A DNA stretch of 64,000 nucleotides from Betaproteobacteria bacterium HGW-Betaproteobacteria-9 (GTDB taxonomy: Bacteria > Pseudomonadota > Gammaproteobacteria > Burkholderiales > Burkholderiaceae_C): contig PHCC01000021.1 in assembly GCA_002842215.1 (NCBI GenBank), forward strand, positions 1-64,000, read 5' to 3'. Shown here one piece after another: positions 8,957 through 17,554 of the stretch. The notes under the pieces were generated by a model. The model ran no database searches. It saw only the letters and a program-made list of their open reading frames with translations, and was not told where the DNA came from. Within the stretch, counting starts at the first letter, position 1; every line of letters starts with the position of its first letter. The translations under genes were made by a program, and so were the position numbers.

Positions 8957-9364
8957 ATGCGGCGCAGTATCTACATTGAAGGTTTTTCCCACGGCCAGAA
9001 CCCAGTACCAGCGGCCAGTGTCATTGGCAATCTGCTGATGACGGGTGCCATCTTTGGGTCCGATCCAGCGACGGGAAAGGTTGTTGACGACGTCGAGGAA
9101 CAGTGCCGCCTCATGTTTCACAACGCAGAGCGGATACTGGCAGCAGCCGGAGGAACGTTTTACGACGTCTTGAAGATGACCTTCTACACGCGTGCCGAGG
9201 TCCCTCGCGAACTCATCAACCAGCACTGGATACAGGCCTTCCCTGACTCCGCCTCGCGCCCCGCGCGCCATGTCATCGTTTCGGACAGGCTTCCGGCCTC
9301 CATGTCGTTGCAGTGTGATCTCTTTGCCTGCATCGGTGAGCGCTCGGCCCAGTCCATCGTCTGA
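8957..9364 (+). CDS. RidA-family protein (possible 2-aminomuconate deaminase type)
   Basis: The 135-residue protein has the YjgF/YER057c/UK114 trimeric fold. The arginine of the family is seen in SASRPARHVIVS near the C-terminus, and GNLLMTGAIFGSDPATGKV near the N-terminus. RidA proteins hydrolyse enamine/imine intermediates, and some in aromatic operons act as 2-aminomuconate deaminases. Its place directly after LigB raises the possibility that the ring-cleavage product carries nitrogen or that a reactive imine is formed. An ATG at 8942 would add five residues; 8957 has a better purine-rich ribosome site (GAAAGAAG). Confidence 0.75.
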   Translation: MRRSIYIEGFSHGQNPVPAASVIGNLLMTGAIFGSDPATGKVVDDVEEQCRLMFHNAERILAAAGGTFYDVLKMTFYTRAEVPRELINQHWIQAFPDSASRPARHVIVSDRLPASMSLQCDLFACIGERSAQSIV

Positions 9365-9381
9365 TTCCTGAAAGCCATCCC

Positions 9382-10356
9382 ATGGAAAACCTCCCACTGC
9401 CGGTCGAGGCTGGCAATCCTATTGACGACCCACGTGCCTTCAGGCGCAGCCTCGGGCAGTTCGCCACAGGCGTCACCGTACTGACGGCCTGCCATGAAGG
9501 CCGTCTGGCTGGCATGGCGGTCAATTCGTTTGCCGCCCTGTCTCTCGATCCACCGCTCGTGCTGTGGTCCATCCGACAACAGTCGGGCAGCCTGCCGGTT
9601 TTTGCGCAAGCCAGCCATTTCGCAGTCAATATCCTTTCGGCTGAGCAGTCCCAGCTGTCGTCGTTGTTCGGTTCTGCGGAGCCGGATAAATTTTCTCAGA
9701 CAGCCTGGATTCCGGGTCTGGGCGGCTCACCATTGTTGCGCGATTGCATTGCGACTTTTGAATGTCGACGCGAACAACTCATTGAGGGTGGGGACCATCT
9801 GATCGTTGTCGGTCGAGTCGAGCGCCATGCCAGATATGAGGGGGATCCCCTGCTGTTCACCCAAGGGCGTTATGCGATCACGCAGGACTTGCCTGGTACG
9901 GCGCCTGTGAGCGGCTCCTATGCCGAAGGTAGCGCTCAGCATCCCATGCCTGAGTTCGGCCAAGCCTCGTGGCTGCGTTTGCTGCACTACACCAGTCACG
10001 AATTGTCGGCCTGCTTTGATGAACATCGACAGGCCGAAGGCTTGAGCGTTGCCGCGTTTCGCATCTACAGCTGGCTGCGGGCCGGTCCTCACAGTCTGGG
10101 GCAGCTTCAGCGTCTGACCCATCTGGGTGAGCGCGATGCGAAGGACACGTTGAATGAACTGGAGATTAGCGGCCACATCCAGCAAGACCCGATGGGTATG
10201 TACAGACTTACGGAACTTGGTCGCGAGCGTGCCGATGCGAGTGCTCGCCGTGTCGCCGCCTTTGAGGCCGGACTGGAGCGCAATCTGCCTTCCGAAGAGG
10301 TGAACACCACCCGCCGAGTACTTGAGCATCTGGCTCTTTGCGCAGCCGGGAACTGA
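9382..10356 (+). CDS. Flavin reductase with C-terminal MarR-like domain (monooxygenase reductase component)
   Basis: Residues 1-170 form a flavin reductase-like domain (FRRSLGQFATGVTVLTACHE, NSFAALSLDPPLVLWSI, HFAVNILSAEQ). Residues 195-320 form a MarR-type winged helix (LHYTSHELSACFDEH, LGQLQRLTHLGERDAKDTL). This two-domain layout matches the C1 reductase of Acinetobacter p-hydroxyphenylacetate hydroxylase, whose MarR-like part senses the aromatic substrate and stimulates flavin reduction. It should feed reduced flavin to the oxygenase at 3739-4962. The 324-residue length fits. Binding of the ring substrate, not DNA, is the likely role of the second domain. Confidence 0.85.
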   Translation: MENLPLPVEAGNPIDDPRAFRRSLGQFATGVTVLTACHEGRLAGMAVNSFAALSLDPPLVLWSIRQQSGSLPVFAQASHFAVNILSAEQSQLSSLFGSAEPDKFSQTAWIPGLGGSPLLRDCIATFECRREQLIEGGDHLIVVGRVERHARYEGDPLLFTQGRYAITQDLPGTAPVSGSYAEGSAQHPMPEFGQASWLRLLHYTSHELSACFDEHRQAEGLSVAAFRIYSWLRAGPHSLGQLQRLTHLGERDAKDTLNELEISGHIQQDPMGMYRLTELGRERADASARRVAAFEAGLERNLPSEEVNTTRRVLEHLALCAAGN

Positions 10357-10479
10357 TCACGAGGCAGTTTCGACATCGATAATTGAAGCCTGTTACCGAA
10401 CCGACGAATCTGTGTCCCGATCTGATCGGAGCCCATTCACGGTGTCGGCTCCCTCCAGCATGTACTGACAGGCCTGCCC

Positions 10480-11451
10480 GTGATTTTTGAAGACTTCCGT
10501 GCCTTCGTCGCCGTGGCTCAACACGGGAGTTTTTCCCAAGCAGCGGCCGATCTCTGCATTGCGCAGTCGGCGTTGAGCAAACGGGTTCAGCGGCTTGAGC
10601 ATCGCATGGGAACAGCACTGCTGGAACGCCATGCGCGCGGTGTTTCGCTCACGCAGGCCGGACATGCTTTCCTGGCACGCGCACAGCGAGTTGTGGAAGA
10701 AGTGGACGACATGGAGCGCAACCTGTCGTCGTTTGCACAGACACCTTCCGGCGAAGTCCGCATTGCATTGCCCCAACGCACTTGTGGCTTGTTGGCGCCT
10801 CCAGTCTTTGCCCGCGTGCGGGAGGAGCTGCCGCTGGTAGAACTGCAGGTCCTGGAAGGCACACCATCGAACGTGCATGGTTGGCTCATGCGGGGGGAAA
10901 CCGACATCGCCATGACGTACAACGCAGACTTGGGGTCCGGCTTTGTGGTCAGGCCCTTTCTCGTCGAGCCTCTGTTCTTGTTTGCCTCCGCCCAGGTCGC
11001 CTCAGTTCAGTTTGGGGGAGCGATACCAGAGCATTGTGCGATCACCGACTTGGCCGAGTTGCCCCTTATATTGCCGCGCAAACCCAACGTGGTGCGCCTC
11101 CTCATTGACCGACTGTGCGCCGGTCACGGCATTCGTCCACGACTGGAGTTTGAAACAGATGGGCCCGCCACCATCCGAGGCATGGTCGAACAGGGTATGG
11201 GCGTGACCGTATTCAGCTTGAGCACGTCATGGAGCTATGCGGTCGAGACCGGACAACTCATTGCGGTTCCATTTTCGTCACCGCTGGTGAACTGGAAAAT
11301 GTATCTGGCACGTACGCGTCGCGACAGTGGCGCGCTGGCCATCAAACGTGTCCTGCAAATCGTGGAACAGGAGCTTGAGCGGCTACTGGCCAGTGGGGCG
11401 TGGCCGAACGCACGTCGACTGGTACCGGACACGTCCTTGTCGCTCGCTTGA
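10480..11451 (+). CDS. LysR-type transcriptional regulator
   Basis: The 323-residue regulator starts at a GTG. Its winged helix-turn-helix comprises FEDFRAFVAVAQHGSFSQAA, QSALSKRVQRLE and GTALLERHARGVSLTQAG. The rest is a periplasmic-binding-like effector domain (residues 90-300) with GEVRIALPQ and VEQGMGVTVFS. It follows the ring-cleavage operon after a 123-bp gap on the same strand and is the obvious candidate to control it. The next gene converges from the other side. The inducer is not known. Confidence 0.85.
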   Translation: MIFEDFRAFVAVAQHGSFSQAAADLCIAQSALSKRVQRLEHRMGTALLERHARGVSLTQAGHAFLARAQRVVEEVDDMERNLSSFAQTPSGEVRIALPQRTCGLLAPPVFARVREELPLVELQVLEGTPSNVHGWLMRGETDIAMTYNADLGSGFVVRPFLVEPLFLFASAQVASVQFGGAIPEHCAITDLAELPLILPRKPNVVRLLIDRLCAGHGIRPRLEFETDGPATIRGMVEQGMGVTVFSLSTSWSYAVETGQLIAVPFSSPLVNWKMYLARTRRDSGALAIKRVLQIVEQELERLLASGAWPNARRLVPDTSLSLA

Positions 11452-11531
11452 GGAGCTCTGCATTCTGCGCTGGCCAGTTGTTCCTTTCATTCCAGTTTCA
11501 CAGGGGGCCGCTCCGTGAAGCCTTGCTCGAT

Positions 11532-12677
11532 TCAGCCCCTTCCAGACTCCAAAGCTGAACTGCGAAGTTCGTTGAGAATTGCGTTGGTCTCTCGGCCAAT
11601 CTCACCAACAGATTGGCACGGCGCTGCTGGCGTTAGACCGAACTTCGGTGCAGGCGCCGGTTGCGTGATGCCTTCGACGGTGACAAACGTTCCTCGCGAG
11701 ATGTTGTGCGGGTGGCTGGGAGCTTCATCGAGGTCAAGGACAGGTGCGAAGCAGACATCGGTGCCTTCAAGCAACTCACACCACTGTTGTCGTGTCTTCT
11801 TCGAAAATACGTCGGAAAGCTTTGCCTTGAGGGTGGGCCACTGGCTGCTGTCCCACTGCGCGTCGAAAAGGGGATCGTGCAAATTGCACTTTTCGCGCAG
11901 CAGCTTGTAGAACTGTGGTTCCATGGGCCCGATCGAAATGCACTTGCCGTCCGCGCACTGGTATGTGTTGTAAAAATGTGCTCCTCCATCTCCGTTGTTG
12001 GTGCCAGCCTCGTTGCTCCAGAGCCCAGCGGAGTGCCACCCTTGAATCAGCGCAGTCAACAGGGCCGCACCGTCGGTGATGGCTGCATCGACGACCTGTC
12101 CTCCACCTGTCCGCTGTGCATGGGCCAGCGCTGCCAGGACGCCAAAGGCCAGCAGCATGCCACCACCACCAAAATCTCCGATCAAGCCGGGTGCGACCGT
12201 TGGCGCCTCGCCAGCGCGTCGGTTGGAGTGCAGTGCGCCTGACAACGCCAAATAGTTGATGTCATGTCCGGCTGCCTGCGACAAAGGACCGGTTTGTCCC
12301 CAGCCCGTCACACGCCCGTATACGAGTGATGGGCACAGCTCCAGACAGACCTCGGGCCCGATTCCCAGCGCCTCCATCACGCCGGGCCGGAAGCCTTCAA
12401 TCAGAATGTCGGCGCGAGCTATCAATGCCAGGGCCGTCTGCTTTCCCTCTGGACTCTTGAGGTCCAGGGCTATCGATTCACGTCCTCGCGACAATACATC
12501 GCTCTTGCGCGCAGTCAGGGCGCCCATGCCGGAAGCCTGGCCTGGTTTGATCGGACGATCGATACGGATCACCCTTGCGCCTTGGTCCGCAAGCATCATC
12601 GCGGCAAAAGGCGCTGGACCGAGTCCGGCAAACTCGACAACGGTCAGGTGCGACAGAGGTCCGGCGCGCATCATCAC
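11532..12677 (-). CDS. CaiB/BaiF family protein, alpha-methylacyl-CoA racemase-like
   Basis: The 381-residue protein has the interlocked class III CoA-transferase fold, beginning LTVVEFAGLGPAPFAAMML. The region GHDINYLALSGAL followed by LIGDFGGGGMLLAFGVLAAL is the His/Asp pair context typical of alpha-methylacyl-CoA racemases rather than formyl-CoA transferases. A racemase inverting a 2-methyl- or 2-aryl-acyl-CoA is therefore the better guess. Its start overlaps the stop of the enolase-superfamily gene upstream by 4 bp, so it is the third gene of the minus-strand operon that begins with aldehyde dehydrogenase. Confidence 0.75.
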   Translation of the reverse strand: MMMRAGPLSHLTVVEFAGLGPAPFAAMMLADQGARVIRIDRPIKPGQASGMGALTARKSDVLSRGRESIALDLKSPEGKQTALALIARADILIEGFRPGVMEALGIGPEVCLELCPSLVYGRVTGWGQTGPLSQAAGHDINYLALSGALHSNRRAGEAPTVAPGLIGDFGGGGMLLAFGVLAALAHAQRTGGGQVVDAAITDGAALLTALIQGWHSAGLWSNEAGTNNGDGGAHFYNTYQCADGKCISIGPMEPQFYKLLREKCNLHDPLFDAQWDSSQWPTLKAKLSDVFSKKTRQQWCELLEGTDVCFAPVLDLDEAPSHPHNISRGTFVTVEGITQPAPAPKFGLTPAAPCQSVGEIGRETNAILNELRSSALESGRG

Positions 12678-13849
12678 ATCTCCAGGACGAAGCCGTCCTT
12701 GCCGGTCGTCTTGTTGCTCACGAGGAACGCCTCGTTGAGATCGATGCCAAAGCCTGGACCTTCATTGGGATAGCACAGGCCAGCCTCGAACCTGGGGATG
12801 TTCAAGGCGATATCGGTGCCCGGGGCAATGTTCTTGCTCTCCATCGTGCCGTGGATCATCAACGGTCCGATGGACTCGTTGAGGCCCTGGGTGGCCCATT
12901 CGTTGGCGGTCCACAGATGGGCCGACGGACTGTGTTCCAGACCGGAGCCAATCATGCAGCCACAATGGACGGGCAGCCCAGCCAGACGGGCCATCGTGAG
13001 CCAGCGCTGGGACTTGACCAAGCCACCAGCCTTCTGCAGTTTGATGAACAAACCATCGGCGGCGCGGCGGTCGATGATTTCCTTGAGGTTGTGTAGTTCC
13101 TGTGCCGATTCGTCCGCATAGATGGGCGTCTTGACGGCAGCGCGCAGGCGGGCCATGCCCTCGATGTCCCAGTGGGCAAGTGGCTGCTCGATCAGGTCCA
13201 GACCGGCGGAGTCGATCTTGCGAATGATGTGCAGGGCTTTTTCGTAGCTCCAGAAGCCGTTGGCGTCGATGGTCAGGTAGGCATCGGGTCCGACAGTCTC
13301 GCGCACGGCGTGCACCATGTCGATGTCGTCCTGGATCGTGCCGTAGCCGATCTTCATCTTGAACAGCGCAAAACCGATGTCCTTGGCACGCTTGGCCTCT
13401 GCCGCGACATCCTCAGGCTTGCCCGCTGACAGCACCCAGCCCTGGCGGGCGGCTTCAATGGTGCGGCCGCCAAGCAGCTCATAGACGGGCACGCCCAGCA
13501 GCTTGCCCTTGAGGTCGTGCAGCGCGAAGTCAACCGTGGCCTTGGCCTGGTTGTTGTCGCGCACCAGCAGGTCCATCTTGGCGACGATCTTCTCGATGCA
13601 GCGGGGGTCTTCGCCCACCAGGATGCGCGGAGCGATGACCTGCTGGATCATCGCCATGATGGATTCCTGCAGTTCGCCGCGGTACCACGACGAGGTGTCA
13701 CCGGAATCGGAGAAACCCACCGTGCCGTCATCGCAGGTGAGCTTGAGCACCACGCTGTCGATGGAGGTGATGCGCGTGTTGGGCATGATGACCGGCTTCT
13801 TCAGTGGTGTGGAAACCGGGGTGCATTCGACTTTGACAATCTTGGTCAT
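12674..13849 (-). CDS. Enolase-superfamily enzyme (mandelate racemase/muconate lactonizing type)
   Basis: The protein (391 residues) has the N-terminal capping domain and the C-terminal barrel of the MR/MLE group. The active-site set of the muconate-lactonizing subgroup is visible: the Lys-X-Lys pair in FKMKIGYG, metal ligands in LTIDANGFW, DLIEQPLA and IYADESAQ, and the opposing lysine in LFIKLQKAGG. Such enzymes racemise, lactonise or dehydrate carboxylic acids by proton abstraction next to the carboxylate. Gene order suggests it works on an acid made by the preceding aldehyde dehydrogenase. The exact substrate is open. Confidence 0.85.
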   Translation of the reverse strand: MTKIVKVECTPVSTPLKKPVIMPNTRITSIDSVVLKLTCDDGTVGFSDSGDTSSWYRGELQESIMAMIQQVIAPRILVGEDPRCIEKIVAKMDLLVRDNNQAKATVDFALHDLKGKLLGVPVYELLGGRTIEAARQGWVLSAGKPEDVAAEAKRAKDIGFALFKMKIGYGTIQDDIDMVHAVRETVGPDAYLTIDANGFWSYEKALHIIRKIDSAGLDLIEQPLAHWDIEGMARLRAAVKTPIYADESAQELHNLKEIIDRRAADGLFIKLQKAGGLVKSQRWLTMARLAGLPVHCGCMIGSGLEHSPSAHLWTANEWATQGLNESIGPLMIHGTMESKNIAPGTDIALNIPRFEAGLCYPNEGPGFGIDLNEAFLVSNKTTGKDGFVLEM

Positions 13850-13922
13850 GGCGTTGGATCAGGGAAATGGGAACAAAGAGGCGCTGCGCAAAGCCATGGG
13901 CCCGCGCAGAGCAGCGGAAAGA

Positions 13923-15386
13923 TCAGAGGGGATAGGCTGGGGCGGTGTTGCGGATGGTCGTCCACTGCCACTGGGTGAACTCGTCCCAGTTGGCCGGACC
14001 ACCATGGCGGGAACCGTTGCCTGAGGCGCCGCGGCCACCCATGGGCATGGTGCCGTCATCGTTGACGGTCTGATCGTTGATGTGCAGCAGGCCCACGTTC
14101 AGTTGCTCGCCCAGGGCCATGCCGCGACCGATGTTCTGCGTGTGTATGCCGGCGGAGAGGCCGTACTCGCTGTCATTGGCCAGCGCGACAGCTTCACTGT
14201 CGCTGTCAAAGGCACTGATGGCAACGACCGGTCCGAAGATCTCCTCGCGGAACACAGGCATGTCGGGTGTCACTTCAGACAGCACGGTTGCGGGGTAGAA
14301 CTGGCCATTCGGTGTACCGCCCGCCAGCAGCTTGGCGCCCATGCGAATCGATTCCTGAACGATACGATCAACCCGCTGTACCTGGGCAGCGGTGATGATG
14401 GGGCCCAGGGCTACGGGCTGGGTGTGGGGGTCGCCCACAGGCAGTGCCTTGGCTTTTTCAGCCATGCGAGCAGCGTAGGTTTCATACAGGCTGCGATGCA
14501 CCAGATGACGACCGGCGCTCATGCAGATCTGGCCTTGATGCAGCCAGGACGCCCAGGAGCCGCCGCAGATGGCCATTTCCAGGTCGGCATCGTCCAGGAT
14601 GATGAGCGAATTCTTTCCACCCAGCTCCAGCGCCACTTTCTTGAGGTGCTTGCCGGCCAGCTCGCCCACACGCCGTCCCACGGCCGTGGAACCGGTGAAG
14701 GAGATCATGGTGACGTTGGGATCGGTGACCAGGGCTTCACCGGCTTCTGCCGCACCGGGCAGCATGTGCAGCACCCCTCTGGGAAGGCCCGCGGCTTCGA
14801 GCATGAGCGCGAGGATCACGCCGCCGCTGACCGGGGTGCGCGCGTCCGGCTTGAGGATCACCGCATTGCCCGTGGCCAGTGCAGGCAGCACAGCGCGGCT
14901 GGACAGCAGGAACGGGAAGTTGAACGGTGAGATCACGCCGACCACGCCGTGCGGCACGCGCCGCGCCAGGCTGGTCACACCGTCCACGCTGGGCAGCACG
15001 AGACCCCGGGACTGGGTCAGCATGGCCGCTGCCTCGTGGCAATGGTGGACCACCGAGTCAATCTCGAACATCGCCTTGGGCAGGATGCCGCCGGTCTCCC
15101 GGATGATCCAGGTGGCGAAGGCCTGTCGGTTGGCTTCCAGCAGCTCGCTGGCCTTGCGAAAGACCTTCGCCCGTTCGCCGTAGGGCATCGTTGCCCAGGT
15201 TTTCTGCGCCTGGCGGGCCAGCAGGGCGCTGGCCTGCACGTCCTGTGCATTGGCCAGTGCCACCTGGGCCAGCACCTGCCCGGTGGCGGGCTCGATCACG
15301 TCAATCTGTCCGCCGGACAGCGCCTTCCATTCGCCGGCCAGTGCTTTTGCGGACCAGTCTGTGGTGTTGAGCAAGTCGGTTGTCAT
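13923..15386 (-). CDS. Aldehyde dehydrogenase (benzaldehyde/vanillin dehydrogenase-like)
   Basis: The 487-residue NAD(P)-dependent dehydrogenase carries the catalytic cysteine in HQGQICMSAGRHLV, the general-base glutamate in KVALELGGKNSL and the cofactor loop ISFTGSTAVGRRVGEL. Features such as FNFPFLLSSRAVLPALATGN and INDQTVNDDGTMPMGG fit the XylC/Vdh aromatic aldehyde group. It is the first gene of a minus-strand operon with the enolase-superfamily and racemase-like genes. Its start lies about 120 bp from the TetR-type palindrome at 15505-15534, which it shares with the divergent acyl-CoA dehydrogenase. Confidence 0.85.
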   Translation of the reverse strand: MTTDLLNTTDWSAKALAGEWKALSGGQIDVIEPATGQVLAQVALANAQDVQASALLARQAQKTWATMPYGERAKVFRKASELLEANRQAFATWIIRETGGILPKAMFEIDSVVHHCHEAAAMLTQSRGLVLPSVDGVTSLARRVPHGVVGVISPFNFPFLLSSRAVLPALATGNAVILKPDARTPVSGGVILALMLEAAGLPRGVLHMLPGAAEAGEALVTDPNVTMISFTGSTAVGRRVGELAGKHLKKVALELGGKNSLIILDDADLEMAICGGSWASWLHQGQICMSAGRHLVHRSLYETYAARMAEKAKALPVGDPHTQPVALGPIITAAQVQRVDRIVQESIRMGAKLLAGGTPNGQFYPATVLSEVTPDMPVFREEIFGPVVAISAFDSDSEAVALANDSEYGLSAGIHTQNIGRGMALGEQLNVGLLHINDQTVNDDGTMPMGGRGASGNGSRHGGPANWDEFTQWQWTTIRNTAPAYPL

Positions 15387-15504
15387 GTGTCATCTCCTGA
15401 GGGTGTCTGTGGTGTCCTGCCTGTTCCCGAATGCGCTCTTGCGGTGCCTGGTGCACCGACCCGATTGCATTCGAGGCCGGGTGGACTGTAGATCTGGCGA
15501 TGCA

Positions 15505-15534
15505 TTTTGTCAACCAACCGGTTGGTTGACAAAA
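15505..15534. promoter_or_regulatory. Perfect 30-bp palindrome, putative TetR operator O1
   Basis: The left half is TTTTGTCAACCAACC and the right half is its exact complement GGTTGGTTGACAAAA, with no spacer. It lies between the divergent aldehyde dehydrogenase and acyl-CoA dehydrogenase genes. Variants of the same ATCAACC/GTCAACC dyad occur at 18793-18814 and 19003-19030, each in front of a gene of the same module. The TetR protein encoded at 16870-17547 is the natural candidate to bind all three. Confidence 0.75.
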
Positions 15535-15609
15535 TTGCAAGACGCACCCAGAATCCGGTCAACGCCTGCACGCTGCAGGCCTGATCAACCTGACAACCGG
15601 AGAGACAAC

Positions 15610-16767
15610 TTGACTACGACTTACCGCTCGCCCTGGATGACCGAGGAGCTGGACATGCTTCGACAGACAGCTCGGCGCTTCTTCGAGGACGAAGTGGCCC
15701 CGCATGTCGAGCGCTTCCGCCGCCAGCACCATGTGGACCGCGAGGTCTGGGAAAAGGCCGGCGAACTGGGCTTGCTGTGCATGAGCATTCCCGAGGAGTA
15801 CGGTGGCATGGGCGCGAGCTTCGCGCACGAAGTGGTCGTGATGGAAGAGCAGGCCCGCATCTGCGACACCACCTTCGGCTTCATCCCGGGGGCGCTGAAC
15901 AGCCCGGGTTTCTTCCACGGCACGGCCTCCCACGAGCAGTTGCTGCGCTGGATGCCCGACATCGCCCGCGGCAAGAAGATGATTGCGGTGGCCATCACCG
16001 AGCCCGACGCCGGCACCGATGTGAAGGCTCTGCGCACCACGGCGCGGCGGGATGGCGACGGGTACGTTCTCAATGGCAACAAGATCTTCTGCACTCTCGG
16101 TGATCAGGCGGATCTGGTGCTGGTGGCTGCCCGCACGGGCGAAGCCGGATCCGGCGCCAAGGGGCTGTCACTGTTCATGGTGGAAAAGGACAAGTGCCCG
16201 GGCTTCAAGGTGGCCAAGATCATCGACAAGATCGGCCAGAACGCCCTGAACACCGCCGAGATCTTCCTGGAGGATGCGCGCGTGCCTGCCGAGAACCTGA
16301 TCGGTGGTGTCGAAGGCAAGGGCTTCTTCCAGCTGATGGATGTGTTCACCCGTGAGCGTCTGTCCATCGGCATCGTGGGCATCGCCTGTGCCGAGCGCGC
16401 CATCGAGCTGACGGTCGAGCATGCCAAGAACCGCAAGATGCTGGGTCAGACGCTCTGGGACTTCCAGAACACGAAGTTCGTCCTGGCCGAGTGCCTGACC
16501 GAGGCGCGCATCGGTCGGGTCTTCATCGACAACATCGTCAAGGACATGGTGGATGGAAAGCCCTTGCAGCCCAACGACGCCATGATGGCCAAGTGGTGGG
16601 GCTCGCAGAAGCAGTGCGAGATCATTGATCGTTGCCTGCAGCTATTTGGTGGATATGGCTATTGCACGGAGTATCCGATTGCGCAGCTGTACATGGACGC
16701 GCGAGTCGCGAAGATCTACGGCGGATCGAATGAAACGCTCAAGGATGTGATTGCACGATCCATGTGA
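15610..16767 (+). CDS. Acyl-CoA dehydrogenase
   Basis: The 385-residue FAD enzyme introduces an alpha-beta double bond into an acyl-CoA. Domains run in order: helical N-terminus (EELDMLRQTARRFFEDEVAP), beta barrel (AVAITEPDAGTDVKALRTTA and GDGYVLNGNKIFCTLGDQAD) and C-terminal bundle (RERLSIGIVGIACAERAIEL, QLFGGYGYCTEYPIAQLYMD). IYGGSNETLKDVIARSM carries the usual catalytic-base glutamate position. I chose the TTG at 15610 because GGAGAG sits five bases upstream; an ATG at 15637 lacks such a site. Operator O1 lies upstream, so it should be induced together with the aldehyde dehydrogenase operon. Confidence 0.85.
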   Translation: MTTTYRSPWMTEELDMLRQTARRFFEDEVAPHVERFRRQHHVDREVWEKAGELGLLCMSIPEEYGGMGASFAHEVVVMEEQARICDTTFGFIPGALNSPGFFHGTASHEQLLRWMPDIARGKKMIAVAITEPDAGTDVKALRTTARRDGDGYVLNGNKIFCTLGDQADLVLVAARTGEAGSGAKGLSLFMVEKDKCPGFKVAKIIDKIGQNALNTAEIFLEDARVPAENLIGGVEGKGFFQLMDVFTRERLSIGIVGIACAERAIELTVEHAKNRKMLGQTLWDFQNTKFVLAECLTEARIGRVFIDNIVKDMVDGKPLQPNDAMMAKWWGSQKQCEIIDRCLQLFGGYGYCTEYPIAQLYMDARVAKIYGGSNETLKDVIARSM

Positions 16768-16787
16768 CGGGCAGTTTGCCCCTCCCA

Positions 16788-16827
16788 AAAGAAAGAAGCC
16801 CGGAATCTCTTCCGGGCTTCTTTCTTT
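16788..16827. terminator. Bidirectional rho-independent terminator
   Basis: A perfect 18-bp stem (AAAGAAAGAAGCCCGGAA and its complement) with a 4-base loop lies between the convergent acyl-CoA dehydrogenase and tetR genes. The A-rich and T-rich outer parts of the stem supply a U-run on either strand, so it can end transcription in both directions. Confidence 0.85.
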
Positions 16828-16869
16828 GCTGTCGTGATCCGTATCGAGCTGCTCCGACGACGCACCACG

Positions 16870-17547
16870 TCAGGCGGCGCCTGTGCCAATGCCCCTGACC
16901 AGTGTCTCGACGAAGTTGTCAGCCACATCCTGGATTGAAAACTTGCCCTTGCCTGAGTGCCAGCGAGGCACCCAGTTGAGGGCTCCAAAGAGGAGTGCAG
17001 AAACCATTCCCGGGTGGCAGGGTCGGATCACACCGGAGGCAATGCCCTCAGTGATCAGTGCCCGCACCGTTTGGTCCAGGCGCCGCTGAAACTGACGAAT
17101 GTCATCACCTGTCATGTTGTCCAGAGGGCCGGCGCCAACCAGCACAAGACAACGTCCGAAGTCGTTGTTCTGCGCTTCAGCAAGGCTGCGAACAAAGATC
17201 CGCAGTCGATCGAGGACGGGTAGCTTCCGATCCTCCATGCTCTTCATGACGCTGTCCAGGTTCCCGAAGGACTTGACCAGACACTGATAGAGGATGCTCT
17301 CCTTGTTGTTCACATAGTGGTAGAGCGTGGCCTTGTGCATGCCAAGACGGTCAGCGATCATGTCCAGCGAAGTCGCCTCATAGCCGTTCTGAGCGAACAG
17401 CTGAGCAGCCGTGCGAAGAATGGCTGTGAGCTTGTCCTCGTGCCTGGCACCGGGCGAAGCCTTTCGGCGTGAGGTGACGGTTTTGTCCGCCGCCCGTTTT
17501 CGAGCCGTTGTCTTGGTGTGCTTTTCAGTGAGGATCGCGTCAGGCAT
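16870..17547 (-). CDS. TetR-family transcriptional regulator
   Basis: The 225-residue protein has a basic N-terminal extension (KTTARKRAADKTVTSRRKAS). The TetR helix-turn-helix around residues 40-85 includes LRTAAQLFAQNGYEATSLDM, IADRLGMHKATLYHYVNNKE and SILYQCLV. A ligand-binding helical domain follows. The ATG at 17547 is used because upstream residues in the open frame show no homology-like pattern and it lies 7 bp after the CaiB gene stop. Being second in that operon behind operator O2, it is probably autoregulated. An acyl-CoA thioester is the expected inducer for a regulator of such a module, by analogy only. Confidence 0.85.
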   Translation of the reverse strand: MPDAILTEKHTKTTARKRAADKTVTSRRKASPGARHEDKLTAILRTAAQLFAQNGYEATSLDMIADRLGMHKATLYHYVNNKESILYQCLVKSFGNLDSVMKSMEDRKLPVLDRLRIFVRSLAEAQNNDFGRCLVLVGAGPLDNMTGDDIRQFQRRLDQTVRALITEGIASGVIRPCHPGMVSALLFGALNWVPRWHSGKGKFSIQDVADNFVETLVRGIGTGAA

Positions 17548-17554
17548 GGTGCAA

